A DNA stretch of 64,000 nt from Muscardinus avellanarius (GCA_963383645.1 OY726557.1:154753201-154817200); one strand, 5' to 3'. Shown: positions 35,556 through 47,329, numbered from the stretch's first letter. Notes: a model not told the origin generated them from the sequence alone. Program-made: numbers and translations.

Positions 35556-36028
35556 ACCTATTGTCGGGTCCAGCCCATCAGCGGTGGGGCTGAACTGGAA
35601 GGTTGAGTGCCGATGGCCCCAAACAACAACAACACATGGAGCCGGGAGCCGAGTCAAGCAGGAGCTCGTTTATTCTTCTTCAAGCAACATATATATAGCA
35701 CAAAACCACAAGGGGAATTTCCAGTGAGGAAATAGCCTAGCCTATCAGGATAAAGGTCACCTCTTCACACCCAGCATGTAGCTCTCAGCCAATCCCGAGC
35801 CATTCATGTGTGCAGAAGCTCCTTTAAAGATAAAAAGAGAAAAACTACTCAGTCTCCCCACCCATATCGAATGGGGAAACCATGCCTTTGTAACTTCTTC
35901 CAGGTGCCGTCTTAGCCCCTTTTCTGCAGAAGTTCTTAAACTTTACCTAAGGCTTAGCCTGCATGCCGCTCAGGCCAAGGGAGGCTGCATCTTTTTAGGC
36001 GCTGTGTTCACATACCCCAACAACCTAT
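35556..36028 (-). mobile_element. Solo LTR, ERV2/ERVK-like
   Basis: LTR 35562-36022 (461 bp) begins TGTTGGGGTATG and ends CCCGACA on the minus strand, with an exact 6-bp duplication ACCTAT at 35556-35561 and 36023-36028. It has a TATA-like 'gctatatatatg' (about 35697-35686) followed within about 20 bases by AATAAA (near 35674-35669), a TATA/poly(A)-signal spacing seen in betaretrovirus-like LTRs. No internal retroviral sequence adjoins it, so it is the product of LTR-LTR recombination. GC content is well above its surroundings. Confidence 0.92.
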
Positions 36029-36045
36029 ATCTTATTAAAAGATAA

Positions 36046-36272
36046 AACAGCCAGGCATAGTGGTGAACGCTTATAATTCCAGCATTTGGGAGGCTGAGAC
36101 AGGAGGATTTCAGTTCATGGACAGCCTCAGCTACTTAGTGAGACCCTTTGCAATTAAGTGAGACCCTGTTTCAAAATAAAGAATAAAAAATAGTGCTGGG
36201 CATGTAGCTCAGAGGTAGAATGTCTCTAGGTTCCATCCCTAGTACCACAAAACAAACAAAAAAACAAACAAA
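36046..36272 (+). mobile_element. B1-dID dimeric SINE
   Basis: Complete dimer, 'agccaggcatagtggtgaa' to 'ggttccatccctagtacca', tail (CAAA)n. It lies 18 bases from the solo LTR. Confidence 0.94.
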
Positions 36273-36277
36273 AAATG

Positions 36278-36422
36278 TAATAGCCCTTAGAAACACAGTG
36301 AGACCCTGTTTCAAAATATAAATTAAATGGGTTGGAGACATAGTTCAGAGGGAGACTGATGCTGACATCAATCCCAGTACTGCAAGTAAATGAATAAATG
36401 AATGAATAAACAAATAAATAAT
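36278..36422 (+). mobile_element. Second, 5'-truncated B1-dID SINE
   Basis: Starts at 'cccttagaaacacagtgag', right half 'gttggagacatagttcaga', and a tail (AATG)n/(AAAT)n. More diverged than its left neighbour, so probably an independent older copy. Confidence 0.82.
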
Positions 36423-36639
36423 AATATGTATATATGAAATAGTCATAATTCCAAAGGTCCATATTATTATTTAAAAATTCAGTTTCCCACTAGACTTTAA
36501 AGGGCATCAGATATTTAGAAGATTATAACATAATCAGAATGATTTAAATTTTTACAGTATGTTCCCTGATAAACTGCTTCAGGCTAATCAAACATTTCAT
36601 TATAAAATCTTTTTTAGAGGTTAATTGAAACAAATATAG

Positions 36640-36884
36640 ATGTGAGTGTGCTTGTGTGTGCATGTGTGTGCACACATTCGTGTGCACCTGTGCTTGTAGT
36701 GCTAGGGATTGGATCCAGGAGCATTCTACCTACAAGCTAAACCACAGACCCTGTTTTTCCTCTCTTTTTATATTAAAAGTCTCTTTAGTTGCTGCAAATC
36801 TCACTAAATTCCTGAGGCTGGCTTCAAACCTGTGATTCTTTTATCTTACCCTCCAAGTTATATGTGCCACCACTCCTGGCTAAA
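36640..36884 (-). mobile_element. Diverged B1-dID SINE with TG-rich tail
   Basis: 'gtagtgctagggattggat', 'attcctgaggctggcttca' and an imperfect (TG)n/(TGCA) tail at 36640-36690. Confidence 0.85.
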
Positions 36885-39004
36885 CATGGAGTTTTTAAAA
36901 ATTATTTTTCATCCTCAAATGAAATAATAGACATATGCAATAATCATGAGTGGAAACCACACAAACTGTGAATTATTCATGCCAAATAGGACTTAAATTT
37001 AGTCAAACAGTTGCATCAAATTTTCCATTTAGGAGATATAGGTGTTGGTTAAGGAAAAAGTTAAATTATGTTATGAGGAAGCAAATTACACTTTATTGGA
37101 AATTAAAATCTAAAACCACATTTTTTGGGGGGATGGGAATTGTCAAGAAATAAATGGTACATAAAAGGAAAGAAAAGAATAAAAAAGAGAGAAAGCTCTT
37201 AAATATTCAAATAAACACAAGACATGTCAAACCATTAAAATGTATGATCTTTTGTACTTTAATTCTAACAAAGTATAAGCCATTGTATTTGATTATATTT
37301 GAGCATATACAATAAAAATAAAGAAATTATGGAAATCAAAGAAAATACAAACTCTTACGTAGAAAGTAAATACATAAATTTCAAGAAGGAAAGTACAATT
37401 ATTTCAGAAAAAAATGAATGAAAAAAAATGAGAAGAAAGAAAAAGAAGAAAGAGAATTAAGGAGGAGAAGGAAAAAGGGAGAGAAAGGAAAGAAGAAAAA
37501 AGGAGGAAGAGAAGGAATATTTGTAGAAAAGAACTAAATGTGTATGTGCATTTTAATATGTCATCTATCTACTTTAAATTCACTGAACTCATTCTAACAA
37601 GGTAAATGCCAGATTCATTCAAAGTATATTTATTGGATGAAATAACTTGTAGTAACATTTTGAGAAAAGAAGCTTGCTCTTTACTGTCTTTCCTTGCTTT
37701 TGTATTTTGAAATAAAGAAAATAAAAATGAAATGTTTTTGTGAAAAATGACCTTTAATATGTTAGGAGCCATTTTGTATATCTCTCTCCTGGTTTCTGGG
37801 CTAAGCCATAATTCCAAATATCTGTATCAAATTAAAGTTTCTCACTTTTATCTACAGCAATGATTATTCTTCATATAAAAGATTTCTATGTATTTTACCA
37901 TGCTCCTTAAAATAGCAGTTAGAATACTTTTGTATAAGGAAAGTAATCAGAATCAGTAAATTCCCAGTAGCTCCTCTGTTCTTACACAATTTTGAAAATG
38001 TCTTTAGGCCACCTTTAACTGAGGATCATTACTCTTCCAAAAGGATCATTTTAATTCTGATGTGATTCGTCCTATCAAACTCCAAAATAAATGCTGTAGT
38101 GGCAGCATTTGTAGTTTCTTGTTTTTCTTTAAAAAATTTTAGCAGATACTGAAAAGCCTATTTTATTATCATTTGTATTCATATTTAATTCTCTTAAAAC
38201 TACAAACTCCCTGTTTTGCCTCAATATTGTCCCTATCTCAATAGTCTAAAATTAAAATTAGTACCACTCCCCATAATATCTTAATTATATTTCTGAATCA
38301 GAACATTTTGTACTCTAAAAAATAGCTCATAATACCCATACAAATGTTGGTAAAGACAATAGGCACTGCATGCAAATAGTCAATAATCTTATGCCATTTA
38401 CTGTATTTTTATTATTAATTTGTATATATTTTTCACCCACATTTTATTTTCTATCAACTTTTTAAGGTGTTTTCAGACATTCATCAGCAAAAATGTGTTG
38501 ATAATAACTGCAGATATTTGAGTCATTTGTAGAATAGAAGATAAAGGTGACAGGTACAACTTGCTTTTTTATTGCACAAAACAAGTATTTTTGGTTTCTT
38601 GTCTTTCTTATTTATTTTCTAACTATTTTATAATTACTTCTTAACCAAAGGACAACAATAATGACTAAAAGTATATTTTGCTATTCACCCCTGTTTTCCC
38701 CTGATTTATCTGTGGTAGACAAAAAAATATTTCTTTATATCATCTGATGTGATTAAATTCAGTTACTGTATCTTTATTGTCAAGAAAATCTTATATTTTG
38801 AGACTATTATCTTTATTTTTTTTAATTAAATATTTGTTTTCTTTTATGTCCTGCCCTTTATATATGCCTTTTATCCTAGAAGTTAGTGAATTTTCTTTAC
38901 AGAATCTTAACCTCTTTTTTTCCCTGATTCTAAGCATTTTCTGTCACTGATTTGCTAGCTATTCTTATTATTGATTTTTTAATATTATACCTAAGTAATG
39001 TGAT
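36885..39004. other. AT-rich unique sequence with a polypurine tract
   Basis: 2.1 kb with no recognised gene or element. 37410-37518 is nearly all purine on the plus strand. Confidence 0.5.
37410..37518. repeat. Polypurine (GA-rich) tract
   Basis: About 110 bases of A and G with only isolated pyrimidines; low-complexity sequence able to form triplex structures. Confidence 0.88.
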
Positions 39005-39135
39005 TACTTAAAATAACAATATTAATTGATATCTACATGTGTTTAGTTTTTGCCAGGCATGTTCCAAGCATTTTACATATAAAGTATACTTTAACAATGA
39101 CATAGGCATTTAGGCCTAGCATTTCTTCTACTAAT
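39005..39135 (-). mobile_element. Possible MIR relic
   Basis: 'ttgccaggcatgttccaag' followed by 'cattttacatataaagta' matches the antisense MIR 3' region. The rest is weak. Confidence 0.55.
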
Positions 39136-39235
39136 CAGTAGCTAGTTCTATGGTTTCTCAAAGTCTACAATTATCCAACAGTTTAAACTTAGGCCTGGCT
39201 TCCTGATCTGCTCTGGTTGATTAAATGTGAGTAGA

Positions 39236-39500
39236 AAGCCAGGTGTGTTGGTTCACACCAATAATCCCAATACTTGGGAGGCTGAGAGAGGAGAATATCA
39301 GGTTGAAGCCACTCATAGCAACATAATAAGGCTATCAGAAAATTAGTGAGATTGTGTCTCCAAATAAAAATTAAAACGGGGTTGGGGTCAGAGGTAAAAT
39401 GTCCCTAAGTTCAAACCCCAGAACTACCCACACATGCATGTGCACACACACACAAACACCACACACACACACACGCACACACACACACACACACACACAC
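39236..39500 (+). mobile_element. Diverged B1-dID SINE with (CA)n tail
   Basis: 'aagccaggtgtgttggttc', 'ggggttggggtcagaggta' and a CA-rich tail at 39428-39500. Confidence 0.9.
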
Positions 39501-40927
39501 TGTTCATAGAAATTATTTTGAGTCTTCAACTGACTATTCAATCTGCCGGTCTTATCCCAGTGATGGTGGAATGATATTTTACCTTAGATATTATAAAAGT
39601 TCTCTGAAAAATGTGAATATATATACATAAATATATAATATCAATCGACATATGAAGGGTAATTAAAGGCATGGGAGTAGAGAGGGTCTTCTGGAGAAAG
39701 ACATGAAGACAGAGCCATGCAAATATTTTAAAATTTCAAAATCAAAGTAGGAACAGAGAGAAATAAAGAAGTAAGGGAGGAGGAAAATCAAAAAGAGCAT
39801 AGTCAACCGTGTCAAAAGCTCTGATAAATACACTTGCAACTGAGATTTGATAATTGTATTTGGCAGCATGTGAAATATTAATTACCATAACAGAAACAGA
39901 TTCAGAAGAGAGCTGAGCCAAATATCAATTTTTTAAATAACTGTGCAGGAATAAACTAGATTACAATATATGTTAGAAAATTCACTTAATTAACACAATT
40001 CGGTGTTTGAAGTACAAAATACATTTGGGCAGTATTACAATTTGAAAATGTGCAGTTTAAATTGTCATTATTATTATTTGTCCCCTTGAACTTGTAAAAA
40101 TTCTGATACCTAAAATGATAGAACTACTAATGAAAGAACAGCCAAACGATAAATATAATTTATACATATTTTATGTTATAAATACAACTTGGAATTAATT
40201 TCAGTATTTGCAGTAAGTTTAACATCTTTTTAACATACCTATTTAAGAGCCCACTGATATTAATAATACCTAGGGTATTTAGTATCTATCTCAGCCTTTC
40301 TTACACTAACAGCAGACCATTTCATAAAGGCCACATACTTTCCTAAATTGCTATAACTTGTTGGTGAAAAAATAGATGGGATATACCCTAAACTCTTGGT
40401 CTAACTATTCTTTCTCTGCAAATCTTGAAAGTAATTTGATACCCATAAATTTTCCAAGCCATTTTTGGGGGCAAAAAGGTTTTTATAAACTAAGACATAT
40501 GAGAATTACAGCTATTTAATTAAGTAAAACTACAGCATATTTATTGAGGTGTGATAATGAGATAATGGCATTTGCACTGCCATTGCTCTTAACTTTCAAC
40601 TATTCACACTTTCAACTATTTTCACACTATCTGTGATGTGATAAAACTATAACTCTTATTTTAGTATTAAATATTAAGATATGCATTATACATTATAGAA
40701 AGTAGTACATGTAAGTACTCATTTATTAAAAATACATTGTGCACTTATTTTATATTTATATATTTTCATGTGTACAAGCATTTTCATAAATAAGCATTTG
40801 TATTTCTTTTATTAATGTACAACTGTTTAAAAATATGCAAGAAAAGCAAAAAATCTCTGCTACCAAATTTATTTTTATAATAAAGATTTAGACATTGAAA
40901 ATCTCTTATATCAGATCAATTGATAAA
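39501..40927. other. AT-rich unique sequence
   Basis: No feature recognised in 1.4 kb. A small direct repeat 'actttcaactatt' lies near 40591 and 40609. Confidence 0.5.
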
Positions 40928-41119
40928 AAATGTTGCTTTCTGCTGGGCGTGGTGGTGCACGCTTGTAATCCCTGCACTTGGGAGGCGGAGACAGGAGGAT
41001 CGCGCTGGTTTGGAGTGAGCGTCACTAGTTTAAGAGACCCTGTTTCCAAATAAAAAATATATATAAAATAGATCTGGGAGTGTAGCCTGGAGGTAGAAGG
41101 GCTTCCAGTAAACCCAGTA

Positions 41120-41160
<41 letters not shown>

Positions 41161-41171
41161 TGTTGTTTTCT
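40928..41171 (+). mobile_element. B1-dID SINE (short subfamily) with 14-bp target duplication
   Basis: AAATGTTG(C/T)TTTCT at 40928-40941 and 41158-41171; tail (CA)n at 41122-41157. Confidence 0.95.
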
Positions 41172-41601
41172 TTCACTAAAATTTAAAAAATGGGATATTC
41201 ATAGATTCATTGTTAATGTTTAGAGGTGAATATGATATCCTTTCAATGTGATTATTGCACATGTAAGCCTGTAATATAGCATCACTCAGATATTAGCACT
41301 TGTGACCAGAATTTTGTCATCAGAATTATCTATGAATAGTAGGGAGTTATATAGGACTTGTTGCTTTGGAGGATGATTGATGAGAAAGATTTAAGTATCA
41401 TATTATCTATGCTTCTATGTTTTATAGAATAGGAAGGAATTGATAGAGGAATCGATAGAGTGGACATGAAAATACATATAATGAATGATATGTCTCTATT
41501 AGATTTGAAAAATCTGAAAAAGTAAGTATTTGAGTCTTGGTAAAGGATTAGTTTAAAATTCTAAAGCAACAACAAGAACAGGTTCTTAATATTCATTTAG
41601 G
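41172..41601. other. AT-rich unique sequence
   Basis: No feature recognised. Confidence 0.5.
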
Positions 41602-42108
41602 TAGAGTTGTGGAGACCCCTCACAGGGGTCAGGACTGAGGAGCAAAGAGGGAGGAAAAAGAGAAAGTAAAGACAGATACAGAGGACACGAAGCTTGGAAG
41701 CACCACAGGTGTTTATTGTGCAGTTCCAGGGCATATTTATATCATACAGAAATACCAAGAACTTTTTAAACCATGTCAGCAATTCATATCAGGCATACAA
41801 AGTATGTTTTTATAAAAGTTGCCGATTGCCACAAAGTCTTCTGAAAGCATGAGCAAGGCTAGAGGCCTTTCTGGGCAGAGTAAATGTCTAAGAGCTTATC
41901 AGGGAGAATATGTACACAACTTCAGGACCTGACCAGTCATAGAGCATTGGGGAAGTGAACAGATACAGACATGGTAAAAATAGCCTGAGTAACAAGGCCA
42001 AAGATGAACTCCTGAGAACAGCTTGCTGTTCTTCACACACCAAAGGGCCTACGGAGTGACCTCAGACTCTCAGGACAAGCTCTCAGCACTGTGTTCCCAA
42101 CATAGGGT
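41602..42108 (-). mobile_element. Second solo LTR, ERV2/ERVK-like, different family
   Basis: LTR 41608-42102 (495 bp): TGTTGGGAACACAG start and CTCCACA end on the minus strand, 6-bp flanks TAGAGT (41602-41607) and TAGGGT (42103-42108) with one mismatch. AATAAA near 41716-41711 and an upstream 'gatataaatatgc' on the minus strand give the same TATA/poly(A) order as the LTR at 35.6 kb. The bodies of the two LTRs do not look alike. No internal viral sequence. Confidence 0.88.
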
Positions 42109-42480
42109 TTTATACAAAGTGTTTTATATGGGAAAATTACAATTACTATGGGAGTAGCAAAATGAAACTTTAATATTAACTTCTTCCAGCTTTATAAAGA
42201 GTGCAAATGAAATAGTGGCATTCCTAGATGATCAGATGCTACACGTGTGTCGCATTTCTCTGAAATTTAACTTCTGCAAATACAATTGCTGGGATGCTTG
42301 AGAAAGGCTCATGGTTGTGTTGTGGAGATTAAATTCTAGTCAACTACAGCCAAGACACAGTAGTTCACTTTCTCTATGTGGTATCCAGGTATGACAGAGT
42401 AGGACTACTGGGATATTCTTACATTCTGAGATATCCTCATAAAGTTGATATTTTCATAAAGAAAAAGAAAAAAAAAAAAC
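42109..42480. other. Unique sequence
   Basis: No feature recognised. Confidence 0.45.
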
Positions 42481-42551
42481 AAGCCAAGAAGTGTAGAGGC
42501 TTGGCCTCACTGCACCAGGACGTCCAGAACTACAGCTTCCAGAGACACCAG

Positions 42552-42554
42552 CAA

Positions 42555-42589
<35 letters not shown>

Positions 42590-42605
42590 ATACATAAATA
42601 AATAA
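42552..42605. repeat. (AAAT)n microsatellite
   Basis: Tandem AAAT at the left edge of the following SINE. It resumes after that SINE at 42836-42853, so the target of the SINE was probably this repeat or its A-rich precursor. Confidence 0.95.
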
Positions 42606-42607
42606 AA

Positions 42608-42836
42608 TAGTGCTGCTAGGCATGGTGTTGCCCACTTGTAATCCCAGCATTTAAGAGGCTGAGACAGAAGGGTCATGATTCTCGGACAGTCTCAGCTACT
42701 TATTGAGGCTCTTCACAACTCAGTGAGACCCTATTTTTATTTATTTTAATAAATAAATAATAAATAAATATAAAGTAGGTCTGGAGGTGTACCTTGGAGG
42801 TAAAATGCCCCTGGGTTCCATCCCTAGTATGCCTAA
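42608..42836 (+). mobile_element. B1-dID dimeric SINE in the L1 5'UTR
   Basis: 'gctaggcatggtgttgccc' to 'gggttccatccctagtatg', with an expanded (AAAT)n linker between the halves. Confidence 0.93.
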
Positions 42837-43579
42837 ATAAATAAATAAATAAAACCCAATGCTCCGAAGCTAAGTAAGCTACTTTAGCTCAGCAGAATTG
42901 TAAGCAGTTGTCTTGTCCTCCAGAGATCCAGAGAAGTGCTCAATAACACCATTAGAGAACCAACTTTTCCCATGGTAGATCTCCAAGCACAGACACAGGG
43001 ACTTTATAAGCAAGAGATAAAGTCTCAGGAAATGAGATTTTCTATTTTACTTTGATGAAGGTAGAGGGGGATTATGCTGTCTGACACAGTAGAGACATAT
43101 ATTAGCAGACATCCCCCAGGGCCAACTAGGCAAAAAAAAAAAAAAAAAAAAAAAAAAGACCTATAGTCCCCAGGGCTCACAACCCTAGGAGGACCTTCCT
43201 TTGAAGATCATCACAGACCAGGCAAAAGTGGTGATTGGGAAAAAAATCAGAAAAACACCAGCACTATCTGTAGAGAATGTGAATGCTTATGTATAAATAG
43301 GATCTGGTCCCAGTGGCACCAACAGTATACACAGGCAGAGAGAGAGAAAAGGGTTAAGAATCTGTGGAAAGGTGGAAGACATGTGCTGGACACTAGCTCT
43401 AGCCTCAGTGAAGCCAGCCACCTGTGTAGACTGAAAGAGTCTCAGAGACAGGTCCTTTTGGAGAGCTCAGAGAACAAGGCTTACAGCAAGAATGTTGTTT
43501 ATCACATATGGTGCTTGCACAGAGAGAGACACCAGGCCAGGGTCCCGATCATTGAAGGAAACAAAAAAGTGGGGCTATT

Positions 43580-43800
43580 AATTGACACTATTAAGCCAGG
43601 TGTGGTGGCGCACGCTTGTAATCCCTGCGCTTAGGAGGCTGAGACAGGAGGATCGTACTGGTTTGAAGCCAGCCTCAGCTATTTAGTGAGGCTTTCAGCA
43701 ACTTAGTGAGACCCTGTTTCCAAATAAAATATAAAAAAAGTCTGGGAGTATAGCCTGGAGGTAGAAAGCCTCTGGGTTCCACCCCCAGTACCACCAAAAA

Positions 43801-43839
<39 letters not shown>

Positions 43840-43860
43840 ATGAAATAAATTGACACTATT
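43580..43860 (+). mobile_element. B1-dID SINE with 13-bp target duplication
   Basis: AATTGACACTATT at 43580-43592 and 43848-43860; (AAAT)n tail of about 50 bases at 43797-43845. It splits the L1 5'UTR. Confidence 0.96.
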
Positions 43861-44540
43861 TCTATAGGTCACAGCTCATATGAGAGTGCTTAGAACATAG
43901 TTGAGAACATATTATAGAATGTGAATTTTAAGTGGCTAAAGAATTTATTCAGACCCAAGAGGACTGGAGAGTTCAAGTCTGCTCAATATTCATATTTTTA
44001 TAGGGTTGTATTATTTTGTTTTTTTTATATTTCTTGTGTGTGTGTTTATTTGCTCTCTTCCTCACACTTTTTACAAGTTTCTTTCCTCATTCATATCTAA
44101 TCTCTTCTCTTCATCCCTTTATTTCTTTTCTTTTATTTGACTTGTATTAAATCCACTTTATATCACTGTACTAAATACTCTACATTGGTTTCTAGAATAC
44201 TACCACATATTCACTACCTTTAATCTCTAATATATTTTATATTACTTAACTCAAACTCATTCTATTCAATTCTTATACTTTATCCTATTCTTGTATTTAC
44301 TACTTTGTCACTATCCTTCACACTCAGCTTTCACCATTAAAAACAACACAGCTTTCTCTTGTATATATCAGCTGACATCTACAGTGTGAGAGAATACTAT
44401 CAAAAGAAACAAAGAGACAAACCTAAGAAACCTTAAATTATGAGAAAGATAAAGAGCAAGGAAACAGTGAGCGCCAACAACTGTACAATAACAAAACTGG
44501 ACAACACAGAATTCTAGAGATCGCCAGAACAAATCAGAAA

Positions 44541-45005
44541 TTTAGCATGACTTGGTTCGTGAAGTTTGGAGTGATTCTAATTTGTTTGCCTCTGAATGTC
44601 ACTTGGTGATTTTTTTCGTTGCCTTTAATATTTTGTCCTTGGCTTCTATGTTAGTCACTTGTACTATTATGTCCTATGGTTAAACTTTTTTCTGGTCTTG
44701 TCTAGAGAGGGTTGTATTAGTTTCCAGTACCTGTGTATAGATCTCTTTTTCTGTGTTTGGTAATTTCTAATATTTCTTCTTTGAAAAGATTGTTGATCTC
44801 TTTGGTTTCCCCTTCTATTACCTCTTCTATGCCTATTATTCTTAGATTAACTTTTTTGAGATAGGCCCATATTTCTTTAATGTCCAATTTATGCTGTCAT
44901 GTTCAGAGTGTCAGATTCTTTGTTCATTCTTTCTTAATTTTTTTCAGGCTCTCTCAAAATTCTTTTCAGAAATCCTGTATCATTTCTAGCAAGGTTAACA
45001 ATTAA
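44541..45005 (-). mobile_element. Antisense L1 ORF1 fragment abutting the sense 5'UTR
   Basis: The minus strand encodes, with frameshifts and stops, an ORF1p-like segment: coiled-coil-type text near 45000-44900, then 'NLRIIGIEEVIEG' and 'KEINNLFKEEILEI' (about 44850-44770), then 'KDKILKATKK', and after a frameshift a 'VTFRGKQIRIT' match to the C-terminal RNA-binding domain (about 44590). ORF1p is the L1 RNA-binding trimer. Orientation is opposite to the adjoining 5'UTR. Confidence 0.75.
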
Positions 45006-45239
45006 AAATATATTACAGAAAGTAACATCAGGAACTGTTTTTCTAGCTATATATCAATAGCTTATGTAAAGAAAATCTAATTATCAGATGGAAATTATAT
45101 ATGCATAAAAGATAGAAATGAGTTGTCTATAACAAATTTTTACTTTTACTTTTTAAATTTGGTCTTATAAGTAAAATATGAACATACTTATTAATTATTT
45201 TAATCTCTTCTATTATTAAAGTATATCAAATATGATGAT

Positions 45240-45450
45240 AGCTGGGTGTGGTGGCACATGCTTGTAATCCCAGCATTTGGGAGGCTGAGACCAGAGGATC
45301 TCGGTTCATAGACAACCTCAGCTACTTAGTGAGGTCCTCTGCAACTTAATGAGACCCTGTTTAAAAAATAAAGAATAAAAGATAGGGCAGGGGGTGTAGC
45401 TTGGAGGTCAAATGCCCCTGGATTTCATCCCCAAACCCGCAAAAAAATTT
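45240..45450 (+). mobile_element. B1-dID dimeric SINE
   Basis: 'agctgggtgtggtggcaca' to 'tttcatccccaaacccgca', of the subfamily ending 'cccgcaaaaaa' shared with the trimer at 56.6 kb. Confidence 0.94.
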
Positions 45451-46369
45451 GAATCTATAGTAATCTTGAGACAAGTTATTCACATCTATAAATCAATAAA
45501 GATAAAGTACCTCTTCATTCATATTGATCAAAGGGCCATGATCTACTAAGTACTTATTACTAATAGGTATTTTCATTATTAATAGATATTTTTATGTATT
45601 ACCATAAAGATACAATAAAATTATTTTTACCAATCAATCCATCTCCATAGATTGAGACAGAAGTACAATTATTATATAAACTTCTGGAAGAGAAAATTAT
45701 GAGTCCAACACAAATAGTCCGTTCAGCCTGGTGACTTTGGTCAGATCTCAGAAGCAAAACCTGAGTTATAATATATCTTTCTTTGTACTAAGTATATTCA
45801 TTCAGACAAATAGTTTAATAAATGTGCCTTGATTTCCATGTGCTCTGTGTTTAGTGTTTCCCCTTCCAAACTCATGTGTCAAACACTTGATGTCTAATGC
45901 AACATTATTATTACTAATGTTCTCTAAAATTTTAGTAGCTAAAAATAAAATTAGGTAATAAATAACATGGAATAGGATGAAAAAATTTAACATCAGTGAT
46001 AGTAACCTAAATTAAATTACAAAAGATATAAAATAGAGAAAACAAAAAAGAAAAATTAGTGATGAAGAGAAAGAAGTTAAGATAAAATGAGAAAAAAGAA
46101 AAAAGGAGAAAGAAAGGAAATGAAGATGAAAGAGAACAAGTGTCAAGAAAGGATTCAATTAGTTGATGAAATATTTTAAAAAGCTTAAATTCTAAAATAC
46201 AGAATATGTGGAATGACTGGGATTCCATTTTATATTAAGCAGTTATTGCAATAGCACTCATATAGAAATTCAGGTTTTTTCTTGCTGAGTTTGAAGACAA
46301 CTCATTTTGGGATTCAATTTTAGAATTTTCTATCTCTGAGTCAGTTTGTGTAACACAAATATAATCCTT
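45451..46369. other. AT-rich unique sequence
   Basis: No feature recognised. 46015-46140 is purine-rich on the plus strand and gives a phenylalanine-rich chance frame antisense. Confidence 0.5.
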
Positions 46370-47130
46370 TTGTTTGTTTTTAGATCTGACTCAAATCAGC
46401 TGAACTGGTGGAATCTGAATGCAAAGTTCTGCCCATTTCTTGTCTGGCAGCCTCTGTTGGGGAAGCCTTGTCTGATGCAGAGTGGTGTTTGTTCTTGAAA
46501 TGTCTTTGGTATTGTTACTTTTAGTGAAAACCCAAGTTTGGCAGAGTTGTTGGCCAGCCCTCTTGCTCAAGCAGCCAATATGTTGATTTGGGTTGTTTCA
46601 CATCCATTGATTTGAGTTCCTCAATATGTAGGCTTGAAGAAGCAGTCTTCTCACCGACTTTTCTTGACATAGAGAAGATGGCAGAGGAACACTGATAAGT
46701 TGTCTCAGGTTTACCACTTTCTACTGGACCCTGATTTGTTCCAGTTCCACTTGCTGTCAGCTTTGTTCCTTTCCCAGAAATCATATTACCAGTTTCAAAT
46801 AAAAGTGTTCCTTGCTTTTATTGCTCTACAGAGTGAGAGATTGGCAGTTGTAGCTCCAGTCACCCCCCAAAATTTCTTCAAAGTCTGTGTAACATTCTCT
46901 CCCTCCTGTCCCCAGACTGTCTACTAGTATGAATATTCTCTGACCCAGGAAAAATAAAGACCAAGTAACTTTTTGATTAGAGTATTGAGAAAGCAAATAT
47001 GCCAAAACAAACAAAAAATACAAAGAAAAATAAAAGTAAACTGCTAGAATCTCTAGTGTTTCATTCAGAAAGTCCAAACAAAGTCTTTTAAGATGTTGTA
47101 ACTTCCACCTCTTTATTTCCACTCAAGAAT
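46370..47130. other. Unassigned complex segment, possible old retrocopy or LTR
   Basis: This 760-bp block has higher GC and complexity than its surroundings. It includes an 87-codon minus-strand frame (46521-46784) and a 98-codon one (46826-47122), neither recognised, a plus-strand AATAAA near 46955 and a minus-strand AATAAA near 47115. No splice sites, TG/CA ends with a duplication, or known repeat motif could be fixed. Confidence 0.3.
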
Positions 47131-47329
47131 GCTGAAATTTTCTTGTGTACCATCTCAACTCACATGTCTAAGCTTATTTTATGATCAGAGTGATTTTATT
47201 GTACAGCAATGTTTATTTTAAAGTTGGTGGAAGAATTTACTTTGGCTCATTGAAGGGAAGCTTCTTCTGCCCCACTGCATCACTGAACGTTTGTTTCTAC
47301 TTCTATCTAGTGCTTGTCTTTATTTTCTA

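Larger units (their letters stand above)
42485..44537 (+). mobile_element. L1 5'UTR (rodent type), interrupted by two SINEs
   Basis: Collinear over its length with the antisense 5'UTR at 60748-62440. Shared anchors: 'cagagacaccagcaa' (42540), 'gggccaactaggcaaaa' (43120), 'ccaggccagggtcccgatc' (43533), 'gaggactggagagttcaag' (43959), 'agctgacatctacagtgtg' (44370) and 'agaacaaatcag' (44526-44537). A 5'UTR supplies the internal promoter of L1; this copy is diverged. SINEs sit at 42608-42836 and 43593-43847, and a 24-base A run at 43133-43156. Sense L1 sequence stops at 44537. Confidence 0.82.

Noticed and set aside
35403..36045. Retroviral coding remnants beside the LTR
   Set aside because: The frames overlap the LTR or its flank and show no gag, pol or env motif; the 6-bp duplication immediately at both ends shows a solo LTR.
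36046..36422. A second trimeric SINE like that at 56.6 kb
   Set aside because: The right unit is 5'-truncated within its 7SL half, more diverged, and separated by a tail, with no common target duplication, so two independent copies fit better.
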